Assembly: GCA_029553475.1 (NCBI GenBank)
Contig: JAKPKV010000028.1
Location: 124,001 to 188,000, forward strand
Length of the DNA: 64,000 nucleotides
From: Armatimonadota bacterium
GTDB lineage: Bacteria; Armatimonadota; Hebobacteria; CAIYQO01
Direction of reading: 5' to 3'
Part shown: piece after piece, positions 8,410 through 18,236 of the stretch
Position numbering within the stretch: the stretch's first letter is position 1
Layout: each line of letters begins with the position of its first letter
Notes under the pieces: model-generated
What the model was told of the DNA's origin: nothing
Seen by the model: the letters and a program-made list of their open reading frames with translations, nothing else
Database searches by the model: none
Program-made: the position numbers and the translations under genes

Positions 8410-9722
8410 ACATCACCCCGCGCGTGGGCGTGGAGTTGTGCGGCTTCGGGCCGTTCATCAACCGCCACTCCATCGGGATACGCGACCGGCTGTGGGCGCG
8501 GGCGATGGCGGTGCGGCACGGCGGGACGACGCTGGCGCTGGTGAGCTGCGATCTCATCGCGGTGAGCGAGGGCATCACCCGGCGGACGCGGGAGCTGGTG
8601 CGCGCGGCGCGCGGCCTGCCGGACGACGCGGTGATGGTGCACTGCACGCACACGCACAGCGGCCCCTGTCCCAGCCCGCTCATCGGCTGGGGGGACGCCG
8701 ATCTGCCGTATTTGGAAGTCCTCCCCACCCGGCTGGCGCGGGCGTGCTGCGCGGCGATGGACCACCTCACCACGGCGGAGCTGCGGCACGCGACGGCGCC
8801 GTGCGAGGGCATCGGCCTGAACCGGGAGTATGACCGCGACGCCCCGCCGCTGGACAAGGTGCTGCGCGACGACTGGCGGCCGGCGAAACCGGAGCTGACC
8901 GATACCGCTTGCCACGTCATCACCGCCCATGCCGGCGACCGGCTGCTCGGCTTCCTCAGTTATTTCGGCTGCCATCCGGTCACCTGCTGCCAGCAGACGC
9001 GCTACCTCCACGGCGATTACTGCGGGGTGGCGACCAACCTGCTGGAGCGCGAGCACCCGGGCAGCGTGGGCCTCTTTCTGCAGGGCGCGCAGGGCGATGT
9101 GAACACTTGCGTGGTGCATCAGCCGGAGGGAGAATCGCTGCTGGCGCTAGACATCATCGCCGCGCGCTACGCCAATGCCGTGCGGGCGGGGATGCGCGCC
9201 GCGCGCCCGATTGCCGTGGACGGCATCGCCGCGCGGTCGCGCCGGGTGACCTTCACCCGCAAGCCGGTGGCGCGGGACGGCCTGCGGGCGATGCTGACGG
9301 AGAACGCGCAGGTGGTGCAGGCGGCGGACGCCGCGGATGACGACCACCGAGTGCGCATGGCCACCGTCTATCTCCACGCGCTGCGCCGCCTCCTCACCCG
9401 CCTGGACGCGGGGGAGACGCTGGCGCCGCCGGCCGAGCTGCAGGGATTTCGTATCGGCCCCCTCGCTCTCCTCGGCACCCCCTTCGAAATCTTCCAGGCG
9501 ATCAAAAACGACGTGGTCGCCGCGGCGCGGGCCCCGATTCCGCTGGTGATGGGGCTGACCAATGACGAGCTGGGCTACGCGCCCGACCGCGCCTGCGCCG
9601 CCCGCGGCGGCTACGCCGCCGAGCAGGTGCCCTACATGCTCGGCGCGCTGCCCTTCGCCGCGATCCATGATGAGCTGGCGGCGGCGCTGCTCTCGCTGGA
9701 TGGGGAATTGGCGGAGCGGTAG
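8385..9722 (+). CDS. Neutral/alkaline ceramidase-like protein
   Basis: A 445-residue protein beginning MQIGFGKVDITPRVG, typical of the N-terminal domain of neutral/alkaline non-lysosomal ceramidases and their many uncharacterised bacterial relatives. Putative zinc ligands occur in HCTHTHSGPCPS and FGCHPVTCCQ. FLQGAQGDVN corresponds to the conserved loop that carries the catalytic serine in true ceramidases. The protein is much shorter than Pseudomonas ceramidase and lacks its C-terminal domain and a signal peptide, so a cytoplasmic amide or ester hydrolase acting on a sugar derivative is as likely as ceramidase. It overlaps the aminotransferase gene, so the two probably act on one pathway. 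Confidence 0.8.
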   Translation: MQIGFGKVDITPRVGVELCGFGPFINRHSIGIRDRLWARAMAVRHGGTTLALVSCDLIAVSEGITRRTRELVRAARGLPDDAVMVHCTHTHSGPCPSPLIGWGDADLPYLEVLPTRLARACCAAMDHLTTAELRHATAPCEGIGLNREYDRDAPPLDKVLRDDWRPAKPELTDTACHVITAHAGDRLLGFLSYFGCHPVTCCQQTRYLHGDYCGVATNLLEREHPGSVGLFLQGAQGDVNTCVVHQPEGESLLALDIIAARYANAVRAGMRAARPIAVDGIAARSRRVTFTRKPVARDGLRAMLTENAQVVQAADAADDDHRVRMATVYLHALRRLLTRLDAGETLAPPAELQGFRIGPLALLGTPFEIFQAIKNDVVAAARAPIPLVMGLTNDELGYAPDRACAARGGYAAEQVPYMLGALPFAAIHDELAAALLSLDGELAER

Positions 9723-9728
9723 CTCGTG

Positions 9729-9925
9729 CGTGTAGCGGGTCGTCACGTTGAGCCTTGCTCTGTAGTCCGCGCCCTCCGCGGCGCGTGTGACCAACATGCG
9801 CAACGGTGTCCGACACCATCGTCATCGGGCACGATGTAGCAATGCGTCAACACGCGCCGCGGAGGGCGCGGACTACCCCGGGCTGGTTTGCTACACTATA
9901 GTACATCGTGACAACCCGCTACACG
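9729..9925. repeat. Inverted-repeat element with 19-bp termini, copy 1
   Basis: The element is bounded by CGTGTAGCGGGTCGTCACG (9729-9747) and its near-perfect reverse complement (9907-9925, 18 of 19). Inside, GTCCGCGCCCTCCGCGGCGC (from 9765) is inverted at 9851-9873 around a 70-bp core. A second copy at 57470-57665 has the same outer orientation but a reversed core. No coding capacity is seen. With the other units at 10030-10158 it fills most of the gap between 9723 and the exchanger promoter. Confidence 0.75.
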
Positions 9926-10029
9926 TGCGGAGTGCAACTCCGCGGCCCCGGTGTGTGCCTCCCGATTTATGCTCTTTGACAAATGACTTCCGCTTTGCTC
10001 GGTATCCGGTCCGTCGGCCCGCTCTGGCC

Positions 10030-10083
10030 AGTCCACGCCGGTGGACTTCGTGGCTCCAGCCCCGGATTTCAATCCGGGGGACG
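10030..10083. repeat. Double-hairpin intergenic repeat
   Basis: AGTCCACGCCGGTGGACTTC is followed by CCCCGGATTTCAATCCGGGG, two consecutive hairpins of a kind recurring in many bacterial genomes. Nothing coding is visible. Confidence 0.55.
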
Positions 10084-10135
10084 CACACCTGCCGATGCAC
10101 AGCCCACCAAAGCGGAAACAAGTTGGCAAAAAGCA

Positions 10136-10158
10136 TTCATCGGGACGCGGCCCCGGTG
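10136..10158. repeat. Dispersed 23-bp word, copy 1
   Basis: CATCGGGACGCGGCCCCGGT and its immediate flanks recur exactly at 48107-48129, where the word forms the 3' half of a hairpin. Confidence 0.6.
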
Positions 10159-10203
10159 CGGGCGGGGGCAACGAACGAGGAACACGGCCGCGGCCCGCCG
10201 GAT

Positions 10204-10233
10204 TTGCCACGCGGCATCCGGTCGTGGTAATAT
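10204..10233 (+). promoter_or_regulatory. Promoter of the riboswitch-exchanger transcript
   Basis: TTGCCA (10204-10209), an 18-nt spacer and TAATAT (10228-10233). The predicted start near 10240 lies just before the riboswitch aptamer. Confidence 0.6.
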
Positions 10234-10247
10234 GGGGTGTCTTCCCG

Positions 10248-10352
10248 CCAGGGGGGAGTAGCAGAGCCGCGGGGCGGCTCCGGCAGGTCAACAATCTCGA
10301 AGGCATGCCTTCTGGCCTGTCCGACCGGGCGTTCCGGGTGTGAGACCTTTGG
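10248..10352 (+). promoter_or_regulatory. yybP-ykoY (manganese) riboswitch upstream of the CaCA exchanger
   Basis: The conserved yybP-ykoY words occur in order: GGGGAGTAGC (about 10253), GGTCAACA, GGCCTGT and GTGAGACCTTTGG (10340-10352). CCAGGGG (10248-10254) can pair with CCTTTGG (10346-10352) to close P1. Members of this class bind Mn2+ and turn on genes for metal export. The 3' aptamer strand CCGGGTGTG could alternatively pair with CACACGCCCGG, which reaches the exchanger's GGAG ribosome site, so control may be translational. No poly-T terminator is present. A second, clearer switch of this class is at 28922. Confidence 0.82.
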
Positions 10353-10410
10353 CTGCGCGATATGCATCAGCAGCGCGTGGTCGGTCGCCCGCCACACGCC
10401 CGGAGTGACC

Positions 10411-11748
10411 ATGTATGCCATGAAACGCGGCCATCTTGTCGCCATCGTGCTGGCGGCGCTCATCACCCTTCCCGGCATCGCCATTCGCGTCACCGGCGCC
10501 TTTGAACCGCTGCTGCACAGCCAGCCCATCCTGGTGGCGACCTTCGCCGGCCTGGCGGTGCTCGGCGCTTCCTTCCTGCTGCTGTGGGCGTGCGACGCGC
10601 TGCAGGAAGACCTGTCACAGACGCTGGTGCTCGCCATCGTCGCGCTGATCGCCGTGCTGCCGGAATACGCGGTGGACATGTACTGCACCTGGATGGCCGG
10701 GCAATACCCGCAGAGCGACTGGCCGCATCTGGCCATCGCCAACATGACCGGCGCCAACCGGCTGCTCATCGGGGTGGCGTGGTCGGTGATCGCCTTCCTC
10801 TTCTGGCTGAAAACCCGGCGCGACGTGGTGCTGCAGCGCGAGCGGCGCACCGAGCTCTTCTTCCTGGGCATCGCCACCGCCTACGCGTTCTTCATCCCCA
10901 TCAAGGGCAGCCTGGCCTGGTATGACGGGATCGTCTTCATCGGCATCTACGCCTGGTATCTGATCATCGCCCGGCGGCGGCCGGTGGCGGAGAGCGAGGC
11001 GGAAGGCCCGGCGGAGTTCATCCTCGCCCTGCCGCGGACGCCGCGCCGCGTCTTCACCTACGGGATGATCGTTTTCGCCGGCGCCGCCATCCTGGTGAAC
11101 GCCGAGCCGTTCTCTCACGGGCTCGTCCAGACCGGTAAGCTGCTCGGCGTCAGCGAGTTTCTGCTCATGCAGTGGCTGGCGCCCATCGCCTCGGAGGCGC
11201 CGGAGTTCACGGTGGCGATCATGTTCGCGCTGCGCGGGCACGCCGGGCTGGCGCTGGGCAGCCTGCTCTCCTCCAAGCTGAACCAGTGGACGCTGCTGGT
11301 GGGGATGATCCCCGGCGTCTACGCCCTCTCCGCCGGGCACATCATGCCGCCGATGCCGATGGACGGGCATCAGATGAACGAAATTCTGCTCACCGCCGCG
11401 CAGTCGCTGCTGGGGGTGATGCTACTCGTTTCTCTGCGCCTGTCCGTCTGGCAGGGTCTCCTGCTGTTTGCGCTCTTCATCGGGCAGTTCATCGCCCCGC
11501 CGCTGGTCCACGCCATCGCGCCGCTGCCGCCGACCGACGTCGCGCATATCCTCAATCAGGAGGCGTGGCGCGACTACCTGGAGGGGATGATTCACCCGCT
11601 GTTCGCCATCATCTATATCGCCACCGCCATCGGCATCTTCCTCGATCAGCCCAGGCGCCTGCTGGATGTCTGGCAGGGGGCGAAACTCGATCCCCCCGGC
11701 GCGGCCCTGCCCGTCGAGGACGCGCTGGAGGCAGCGACGAAGCCGTAG
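10411..11748 (+). CDS. CaCA-superfamily cation/Ca2+ (Mn2+) exchanger
   Basis: A 445-residue polytopic membrane protein starting at ATG 10411, five bases after GGAG. It carries the two inverted alpha repeats of sodium/calcium-type exchangers: ALIAVLPEYAVDMYCTW with NMTGANRLLIG (first half) and LAPIASEAPEFTVAIMFALRG with LLSSKLNQWTLLVG (second half). The paired glutamates are the expected cation ligands. About ten membrane segments are apparent. Family members exchange Ca2+ or other divalent cations for Na+ or H+. The yybP-ykoY aptamer in the leader indicates induction by Mn2+, so manganese efflux is the likely role here. Confidence 0.88.
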   Translation: MYAMKRGHLVAIVLAALITLPGIAIRVTGAFEPLLHSQPILVATFAGLAVLGASFLLLWACDALQEDLSQTLVLAIVALIAVLPEYAVDMYCTWMAGQYPQSDWPHLAIANMTGANRLLIGVAWSVIAFLFWLKTRRDVVLQRERRTELFFLGIATAYAFFIPIKGSLAWYDGIVFIGIYAWYLIIARRRPVAESEAEGPAEFILALPRTPRRVFTYGMIVFAGAAILVNAEPFSHGLVQTGKLLGVSEFLLMQWLAPIASEAPEFTVAIMFALRGHAGLALGSLLSSKLNQWTLLVGMIPGVYALSAGHIMPPMPMDGHQMNEILLTAAQSLLGVMLLVSLRLSVWQGLLLFALFIGQFIAPPLVHAIAPLPPTDVAHILNQEAWRDYLEGMIHPLFAIIYIATAIGIFLDQPRRLLDVWQGAKLDPPGAALPVEDALEAATKP

Positions 11749-11754
11749 CAGGCC

Positions 11755-11796
11755 GTGACCATGCCTACAGCCGAGTGCCTACCCGCGGCGCGACGG
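11755..11796. repeat. Dispersed 42-bp repeat, copy 1
   Basis: GTGACCATGCCTACAGCCGA and the following ~22 bp closely match 20726-20767. Each copy sits at the 3' end of a gene and contains an ATG, giving short look-alike peptides starting MTMxTAECL; these are not considered genes. The rest of the gap before PPDK also holds a tandem decamer, CTGTGTGTAG twice, at 11920-11939. Confidence 0.55.
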
Positions 11797-11988
11797 CGCC
11801 ATCCGCGAAAAAAATCGCTAAAGTTTTTTGTGGCGGGAGGAATCCGGGGAAGCGAAGCGAACTGTAGTATTAGTGGCCTTCTGGCGCCCGATATCATCCG
11901 GGTGTCGGAAGGTGTTTCGCTGTGTGTAGCTGTGTGTAGTACCCGGATTCACCGAATCCGCTGACCAATCCGAAGTGGAGGAGATACT

Positions 11989-14664
<2,676 letters not shown>

Positions 14665-14688
14665 GCCACGGACGACATCGCCAGTCGC

Positions 14689-14728
14689 GACACGCCGGCC
14701 CCGGCCCTCACGCCGGGGCCGGCGTGTC
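14689..14728 (+). terminator. Terminator hairpin after ppdK
   Basis: A perfect 17-bp stem (14689-14705 with 14712-14728) and a 6-nt loop begin 24 bp after the ppdK stop. It lacks a T-tract, so it may act as a transcript-end stabiliser as much as an intrinsic terminator. Confidence 0.6.
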
Positions 14729-14786
14729 AGGCGCGGGCGGCGCCCGGCGGCAACGACGACGCGAGGCGCCCTGTCGGTCGTCCCCA

Positions 14787-14815
14787 TTGCCAACTCCCGG
14801 CAGGCGCATTACAAT
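14787..14815 (+). promoter_or_regulatory. Leaderless promoter of gene 14822
   Basis: TTGCCA (14787-14792), a 17-nt spacer and TACAAT (14810-14815). ATG 14822 begins seven bases after the -10 box, at the predicted transcription start. Confidence 0.65.
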
Positions 14816-14821
14816 GCAGCC

Positions 14822-15631
14822 ATGCGTGACGACCTTGATCTTTCCGGCGTGCTATCGCAGTTGAAGCGGGCGGATGAGGCGCTGACCGAGTTCGTGGCGC
14901 CGCTGTGGCCGGGGGCGCGGCTGGCGGCGGCGTGGATGGAGCGCGGACCGCGGCTGTTTCGCGTGGCGGAGACGCCGGCGGAGACAGGGTACTATCTGCT
15001 CGGCACAGCAAACGATACCGCGACCGTGCTGCGCCCGGCGGAGGACGCGGAGGCGCGCCAATATTTAGCGTACCTGCCCAGGGCGGCAGTGATCCTGCTG
15101 CCGGCGGGATTGGCCTACCCCGCCAGCTTCGCCGAGCGGCTGCAGGGCATCACCGGGCCGCGGCCCATTCACTTCGCGCCGGACGCCCCGCTGGAATCGG
15201 CGCGGGCGCGCTTCGACGGCGTGAACCTGTTCTACGACCGCGCGGAAAAGACGGAAGCGGAGGGCCTGTTCGGCGGGTTGCTGGCCGAGTCCTCCATCTT
15301 CACCCCCGGCGAGCTGCTGGATACCCCCGGCGACGGCGCCGGCGCGGCGGAGGCCGCGGCGCGCGAGCTGGAAGCGCACCCGGAAAACGCCGTCGCGGCG
15401 CGGCTGAACGCCGTACTGGAGCCAGCGGGCGCGACGCTGGTCGCCTGGGCGCCGGCGGACGGCGCGCTGGCGGTGACCTGGACCCGCGACGACGACGCGC
15501 GGACGGCCGTGCTGCCGTCCGCCGCCAGCCCCATCACCAGCGGCATCTGCCTGCCCGGCGCGCGGCATTTCGCTCCCGCGCGGCTGACGCGCCTGCTGCT
15601 CGACCATCTCCTCGACGCGTGGCAGGGATAA
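14822..15631 (+). CDS. Hypothetical protein
   Basis: A 269-residue acidic, alanine-rich soluble protein that I do not recognise. It has no signal peptide, membrane segment or obvious metal or nucleotide motif. A hydrophobic YLPRAAVILLPAGLAYP stretch in the middle may be a core beta-alpha unit. It appears to be translated from a leaderless message and is followed after 3 bp by an MFS transporter gene, so the two are surely co-transcribed. Codon usage matches the neighbours, supporting a real gene. Confidence 0.7.
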   Translation: MRDDLDLSGVLSQLKRADEALTEFVAPLWPGARLAAAWMERGPRLFRVAETPAETGYYLLGTANDTATVLRPAEDAEARQYLAYLPRAAVILLPAGLAYPASFAERLQGITGPRPIHFAPDAPLESARARFDGVNLFYDRAEKTEAEGLFGGLLAESSIFTPGELLDTPGDGAGAAEAAARELEAHPENAVAARLNAVLEPAGATLVAWAPADGALAVTWTRDDDARTAVLPSAASPITSGICLPGARHFAPARLTRLLLDHLLDAWQG

Positions 15632-15634
15632 TAC

Positions 15635-16963
15635 ATGCCCGCCACCTCCCGCCTGCGTCCGGGGTTGCCTGTCGCGGCGCTGCAGCGCGCGTTGCGGCTC
15701 TTTAACTGGAACGTCGGCTTCCGCAGCGTCTTCGACTACGCCTGCACCGTCACCGGATTCCTTTTCGTGGACTACGCGCTCTCGCTGGGCATCGCCAAGG
15801 AGAAGATCGGCCTCTTTCCCGCGCTCATCAACCTGGCCTGCGTGCTGCAGCTCGCGGCGCTGTGGATGATGAACCACGTGCGGCGGCCCAAAATCTTCAC
15901 CCTCTCGCTGGCCTACCTGGAAATCCTTTTCATGGTGGGTGCGGTGGTCATCGGCGCGCTGGCGCCGCCGCCGGCGCGTTTCCCGGCGCTGATCGGCCTC
16001 ATTTTCCTCGCCGCCGCCGCCAGCTCGCTCGCGCGCCCGACACTCGACGCCTGGCTCGCCTCGACGGTGCCGGCGCGCATGCGCGGACGGTATCTCGGCA
16101 TCCGCTTTTCCATTATGACGGCGCTCAGCCTGGTGACCACGCTGACGGTGGGCGCGCTGGCCACGCGCATCCCCCGCGACCAGACCTGGGGCTTCGCGCT
16201 GCTGCTCATCGCCGGCTGCCTGTGTGGGGCAGCGGCGGTCTTCGCGCTGCATCGCGTGCCCATGCTGCGCGTGGCCGAGGACGAGACGTTTCACCTGGGC
16301 GACATCCGCGAGCTGCTCGCCAACCGCCCCTACCTGCGCCTGCTGCTGGGCCTGCTCATCTACGACGCTCCCTTCCTCATCGGCGCCGTCTACTACCAGG
16401 TCTTTCACCTGAAGGTGCTGCACCTGAACGAGTTCGCCATCTCCATCCTCGCCGCGGGCTACATGGTGGTGAAAATCATCACCACCTCGCTCTTCGGCGC
16501 GCGGATTGACCGGCTGGGCGCGCGGCGCACGTCATATCTGATGGCGCCCATCTACCTGCTGCTCTTCTTCTGCTACGCCGTCAGCTCGGCGCAATCCCCC
16601 TGGCCGGTCTACCTCGCCTGGGCGCTGGCGGGCCTCGGCGACGGCGCCTGGGGCATCGCCATCACCTCCGGCCTCTATTCGGTGGTGCCGGAATCGCGGG
16701 CGTCGAAAGCCTACTTCGCCATTTACAACCTGGCGCTGCTGCTCTTCTCCGCCCTCGGCGCGGCGGTGGCGGTGGTCATCGTCGAGGCGCTGAAAGACGT
16801 CTCCGTGATGATCGGCCCCTGGCGCTTCGCGCAGTTCCCCCTGTTTTACCTCGGCTGCACGCTCTTTTTCGCCGTCAGCCTCTTCGGCGCGCATTTTCTG
16901 CCCGGCCCGGTGAAAAAAATACGGACCCCGCCCCGCAGCGCCACCCTCCACCCGCGTATATAG
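15635..16963 (+). CDS. Major facilitator superfamily transporter
   Basis: A 442-residue integral membrane protein with about 12 predicted helices in two halves. The conserved MFS loop between helices 2 and 3 is represented by LAALWMMNHVRRPKIF. A second basic loop, FGARIDRLGARRTSY, marks the equivalent position in the C-terminal half. The substrate cannot be inferred. It starts 3 bp after the preceding hypothetical gene and is followed 41 bp later by a small membrane-protein gene, suggesting a three-gene operon ending at the hairpin at 17397. Confidence 0.85.
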   Translation: MPATSRLRPGLPVAALQRALRLFNWNVGFRSVFDYACTVTGFLFVDYALSLGIAKEKIGLFPALINLACVLQLAALWMMNHVRRPKIFTLSLAYLEILFMVGAVVIGALAPPPARFPALIGLIFLAAAASSLARPTLDAWLASTVPARMRGRYLGIRFSIMTALSLVTTLTVGALATRIPRDQTWGFALLLIAGCLCGAAAVFALHRVPMLRVAEDETFHLGDIRELLANRPYLRLLLGLLIYDAPFLIGAVYYQVFHLKVLHLNEFAISILAAGYMVVKIITTSLFGARIDRLGARRTSYLMAPIYLLLFFCYAVSSAQSPWPVYLAWALAGLGDGAWGIAITSGLYSVVPESRASKAYFAIYNLALLLFSALGAAVAVVIVEALKDVSVMIGPWRFAQFPLFYLGCTLFFAVSLFGAHFLPGPVKKIRTPPRSATLHPRI

Positions 16964-17004
16964 GGGCAGAGCGACCTGATGTCCGGTCGGGGAAGGAGAC
17001 GGCG

Positions 17005-17370
17005 ATGTCCTGGATCGAAACGTTCACCCATTTTTCCATGTACCTGCTGGCGCTGTTGCCGGCGGGCCTCCTCTTCGCGATGCTCAAGACGGTCGTGCCG
17101 TTGAGCGATGAGGCGCGCGTGTTGATGCGGGTCGGGACGGAGATGGCGGTGGCGCGTGACGACGCGCGCTGGGCGCGCGCCGGCATCGTGCTGGCCGGGC
17201 AGATGTGGGCGGCGCGCAAGCGGGGACTGTTCGCGATCTCCCTCGCCGCCGGCCTGCTCATCAGCAGCCTCGCCTTCATGATCGCCCCGGCGCTGACCGC
17301 GCTGCCCATCTTCTGGGTCATCGCGCTGCCCATCGCCGGCGTGCTGTGCATGACGTGCTCGAAATATTGA
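17005..17370 (+). CDS. Small membrane protein, unknown function
   Basis: A 121-residue protein starts at ATG 17005 after GGGGAAGGAGACGGCG. It has one N-terminal membrane helix (YLLALLPAGLLFAMLKTVV), a charged middle with two arginine-rich stretches, and two close C-terminal helices (FAISLAAGLLISSLAFMIA and IFWVIALPIAGVLCM). It is not recognised. It lies directly downstream of the MFS gene and upstream of a strong hairpin. Confidence 0.65.
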   Translation: MSWIETFTHFSMYLLALLPAGLLFAMLKTVVPLSDEARVLMRVGTEMAVARDDARWARAGIVLAGQMWAARKRGLFAISLAAGLLISSLAFMIAPALTALPIFWVIALPIAGVLCMTCSKY

Positions 17371-17396
17371 TGGCCGGGGAGCGAACCACTCGCCGC

Positions 17397-17422
17397 GGGC
17401 GCCCGTTTTCGAACGGGCGCCC
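17397..17422 (+). terminator. UUCG-tetraloop hairpin
   Basis: A perfect 11-bp stem GGGCGCCCGTT/AACGGGCGCCC closed by the very stable TTCG tetraloop. It lies 27 bp after the preceding gene and just upstream of a TATAAT (17427-17432). It has no T-tract. Confidence 0.5.
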
Positions 17423-17454
17423 GGTGTATAATGGGGGAGATGCAGATATAAACA

Positions 17455-17483
17455 TTGGCCTACCGGTCAACGTAATGTATAAT
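17455..17483 (+). promoter_or_regulatory. Promoter of the DUF433/DUF5615 locus
   Basis: TTGGCC (17455-17460), a 17-nt spacer and TATAAT (17478-17483). The -10 box ends 4 bp before an ATG that is followed two codons later by TGA, and 11 bp before the conserved coding sequence of the antitoxin. Confidence 0.6.
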
Positions 17484-17515
17484 GGCAATGGTGAATTGAG
17501 ATCAAACCGGAAATA

Positions 17516-17707
17516 TTGGCAGGAAAGCCCATTCTCAAGGGAACGCGCCTCGCGGTCGAGTTCATCATTGACTTGCTGGCCGCCGGGTGGAGCTTTGCGG
17601 AAATTGTCGACAATTATCCAGGGGTCACACTGGAAGCCATTCGAGCGTGTCTGGCGTATGCCGGGTCGCGCCTGCATGCCGAGAAGGTATATCCGCTGGC
17701 GAGCTGA
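17516..17707 (+). CDS. DUF433-family antitoxin-like protein (start codon uncertain)
   Basis: The sequence AGKPILKGTRLAVEFIIDLL...GWSFAEIVDNYPGVTLEAI...ACLAYAG is the DUF433 fold, a winged-helix antitoxin typically paired with DUF5615 PIN-like toxins. The first near-cognate start in frame is TTG 17516, but family similarity continues upstream as IEIKPEIL right to 17495, immediately after an in-frame TGA. No ATG or GTG exists in that interval. Either ATT 17495 is used, or one inserted base has separated the gene from ATG 17488. The stop lies 5 bp before the toxin start. The locus is more AT-rich than its neighbours, which suggests acquisition by transfer. Confidence 0.7.
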   Translation: MAGKPILKGTRLAVEFIIDLLAAGWSFAEIVDNYPGVTLEAIRACLAYAGSRLHAEKVYPLAS

Positions 17708-17712
17708 ACAGC

Positions 17713-18236
17713 ATGCGCCTCCTCACCGATGAAAATATCCCACGCATCATCGTCTCCCAACTTCGCGAATGCGGGCATGACGTGCTGGATATCCGCGAAG
17801 CAATGTCGGGCATCAGCGATGTGGCAATATTGCGGAAGGCTGAAGAACAGCAACGATTACTCCTCACCTTCGACCTGGACTTTGGCGAATTAGGGCGTGT
17901 TCACACTACCGGAAATCGCCAGCTTTTGCGGGGATTTTTCGCCAGACACGGCGGAAAAATGCCGCTGTAGTGGGGCCACAGCAAATTTTGATAACGCCGT
18001 ATGGCGGAAAATACGCCATAAAGATGCGCGTTGAGCGGTAGGGTGAACACGCCCTAGTCTTCAGGCACCAATATCACGTGCCGTATGGCCTCATTTTGTT
18101 TCGCATCAAATTGCTTGCTCCGGATCAGTTGGCTCACTTCGTTGTTGATGTAGTCGCAAGTCGTCGTGATTGGTGCCAGCACTATAGCGTTGTTGATGCA
18201 AACAGCATCCGCGTGATTGAACTTCCTTTGCGTTAA
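17713..18236 (+). pseudogene. DUF5615 PIN-like toxin gene interrupted by a MITE
   Basis: From ATG 17713 the product reads MRLLTDENIPRIIVSQLREC...LLLTFDLDFGEL, the N-terminal half of a DUF5615 PIN-like toxin with its conserved acidic residues. The family sequence then breaks into an unrelated tail ending at 17970 (85 residues). Deleting 17893-18056 rejoins the frame exactly (GAA TTA then GTC TTC) and continues HQYHVPYGLILFRIK...SVVDANSIRVIELPLR to a TAA at 18234-18236. This is the normal DUF5615 C-terminus and gives a 119-residue ancestor. The inserted 164 bp shift the frame, so the present gene should not make an intact toxin. Its ancestral stop interlocks with the stop of the convergent dehydrogenase gene. 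Confidence 0.88.
17891..18056. mobile_element. Miniature inverted-repeat transposable element (about 162 bp plus TA duplication)
   Basis: The terminal inverted repeats are TAGGGCGTGTTCACACTACC (from 17891) and, at 18036-18056, its reverse complement; 20 of 21 positions match. The element begins and ends in TA, consistent with duplication of a TA target as in IS630/Tc1-type transposition. It has no coding capacity, so it would need a transposase in trans. A small internal palindrome (CGCCGTATGGCG) is present. Insertion inactivated the DUF5615 gene. Confidence 0.88.

Noticed and set aside
11755-11964. Small gene starting MTMPTAECL
   Set aside because: The N-terminus is part of a dispersed DNA repeat; the rest has no coding character and runs through the ppdK leader.
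17891-18056. Complete insertion sequence
   Set aside because: Only 162 bp between the ends and no transposase frame, so a MITE.
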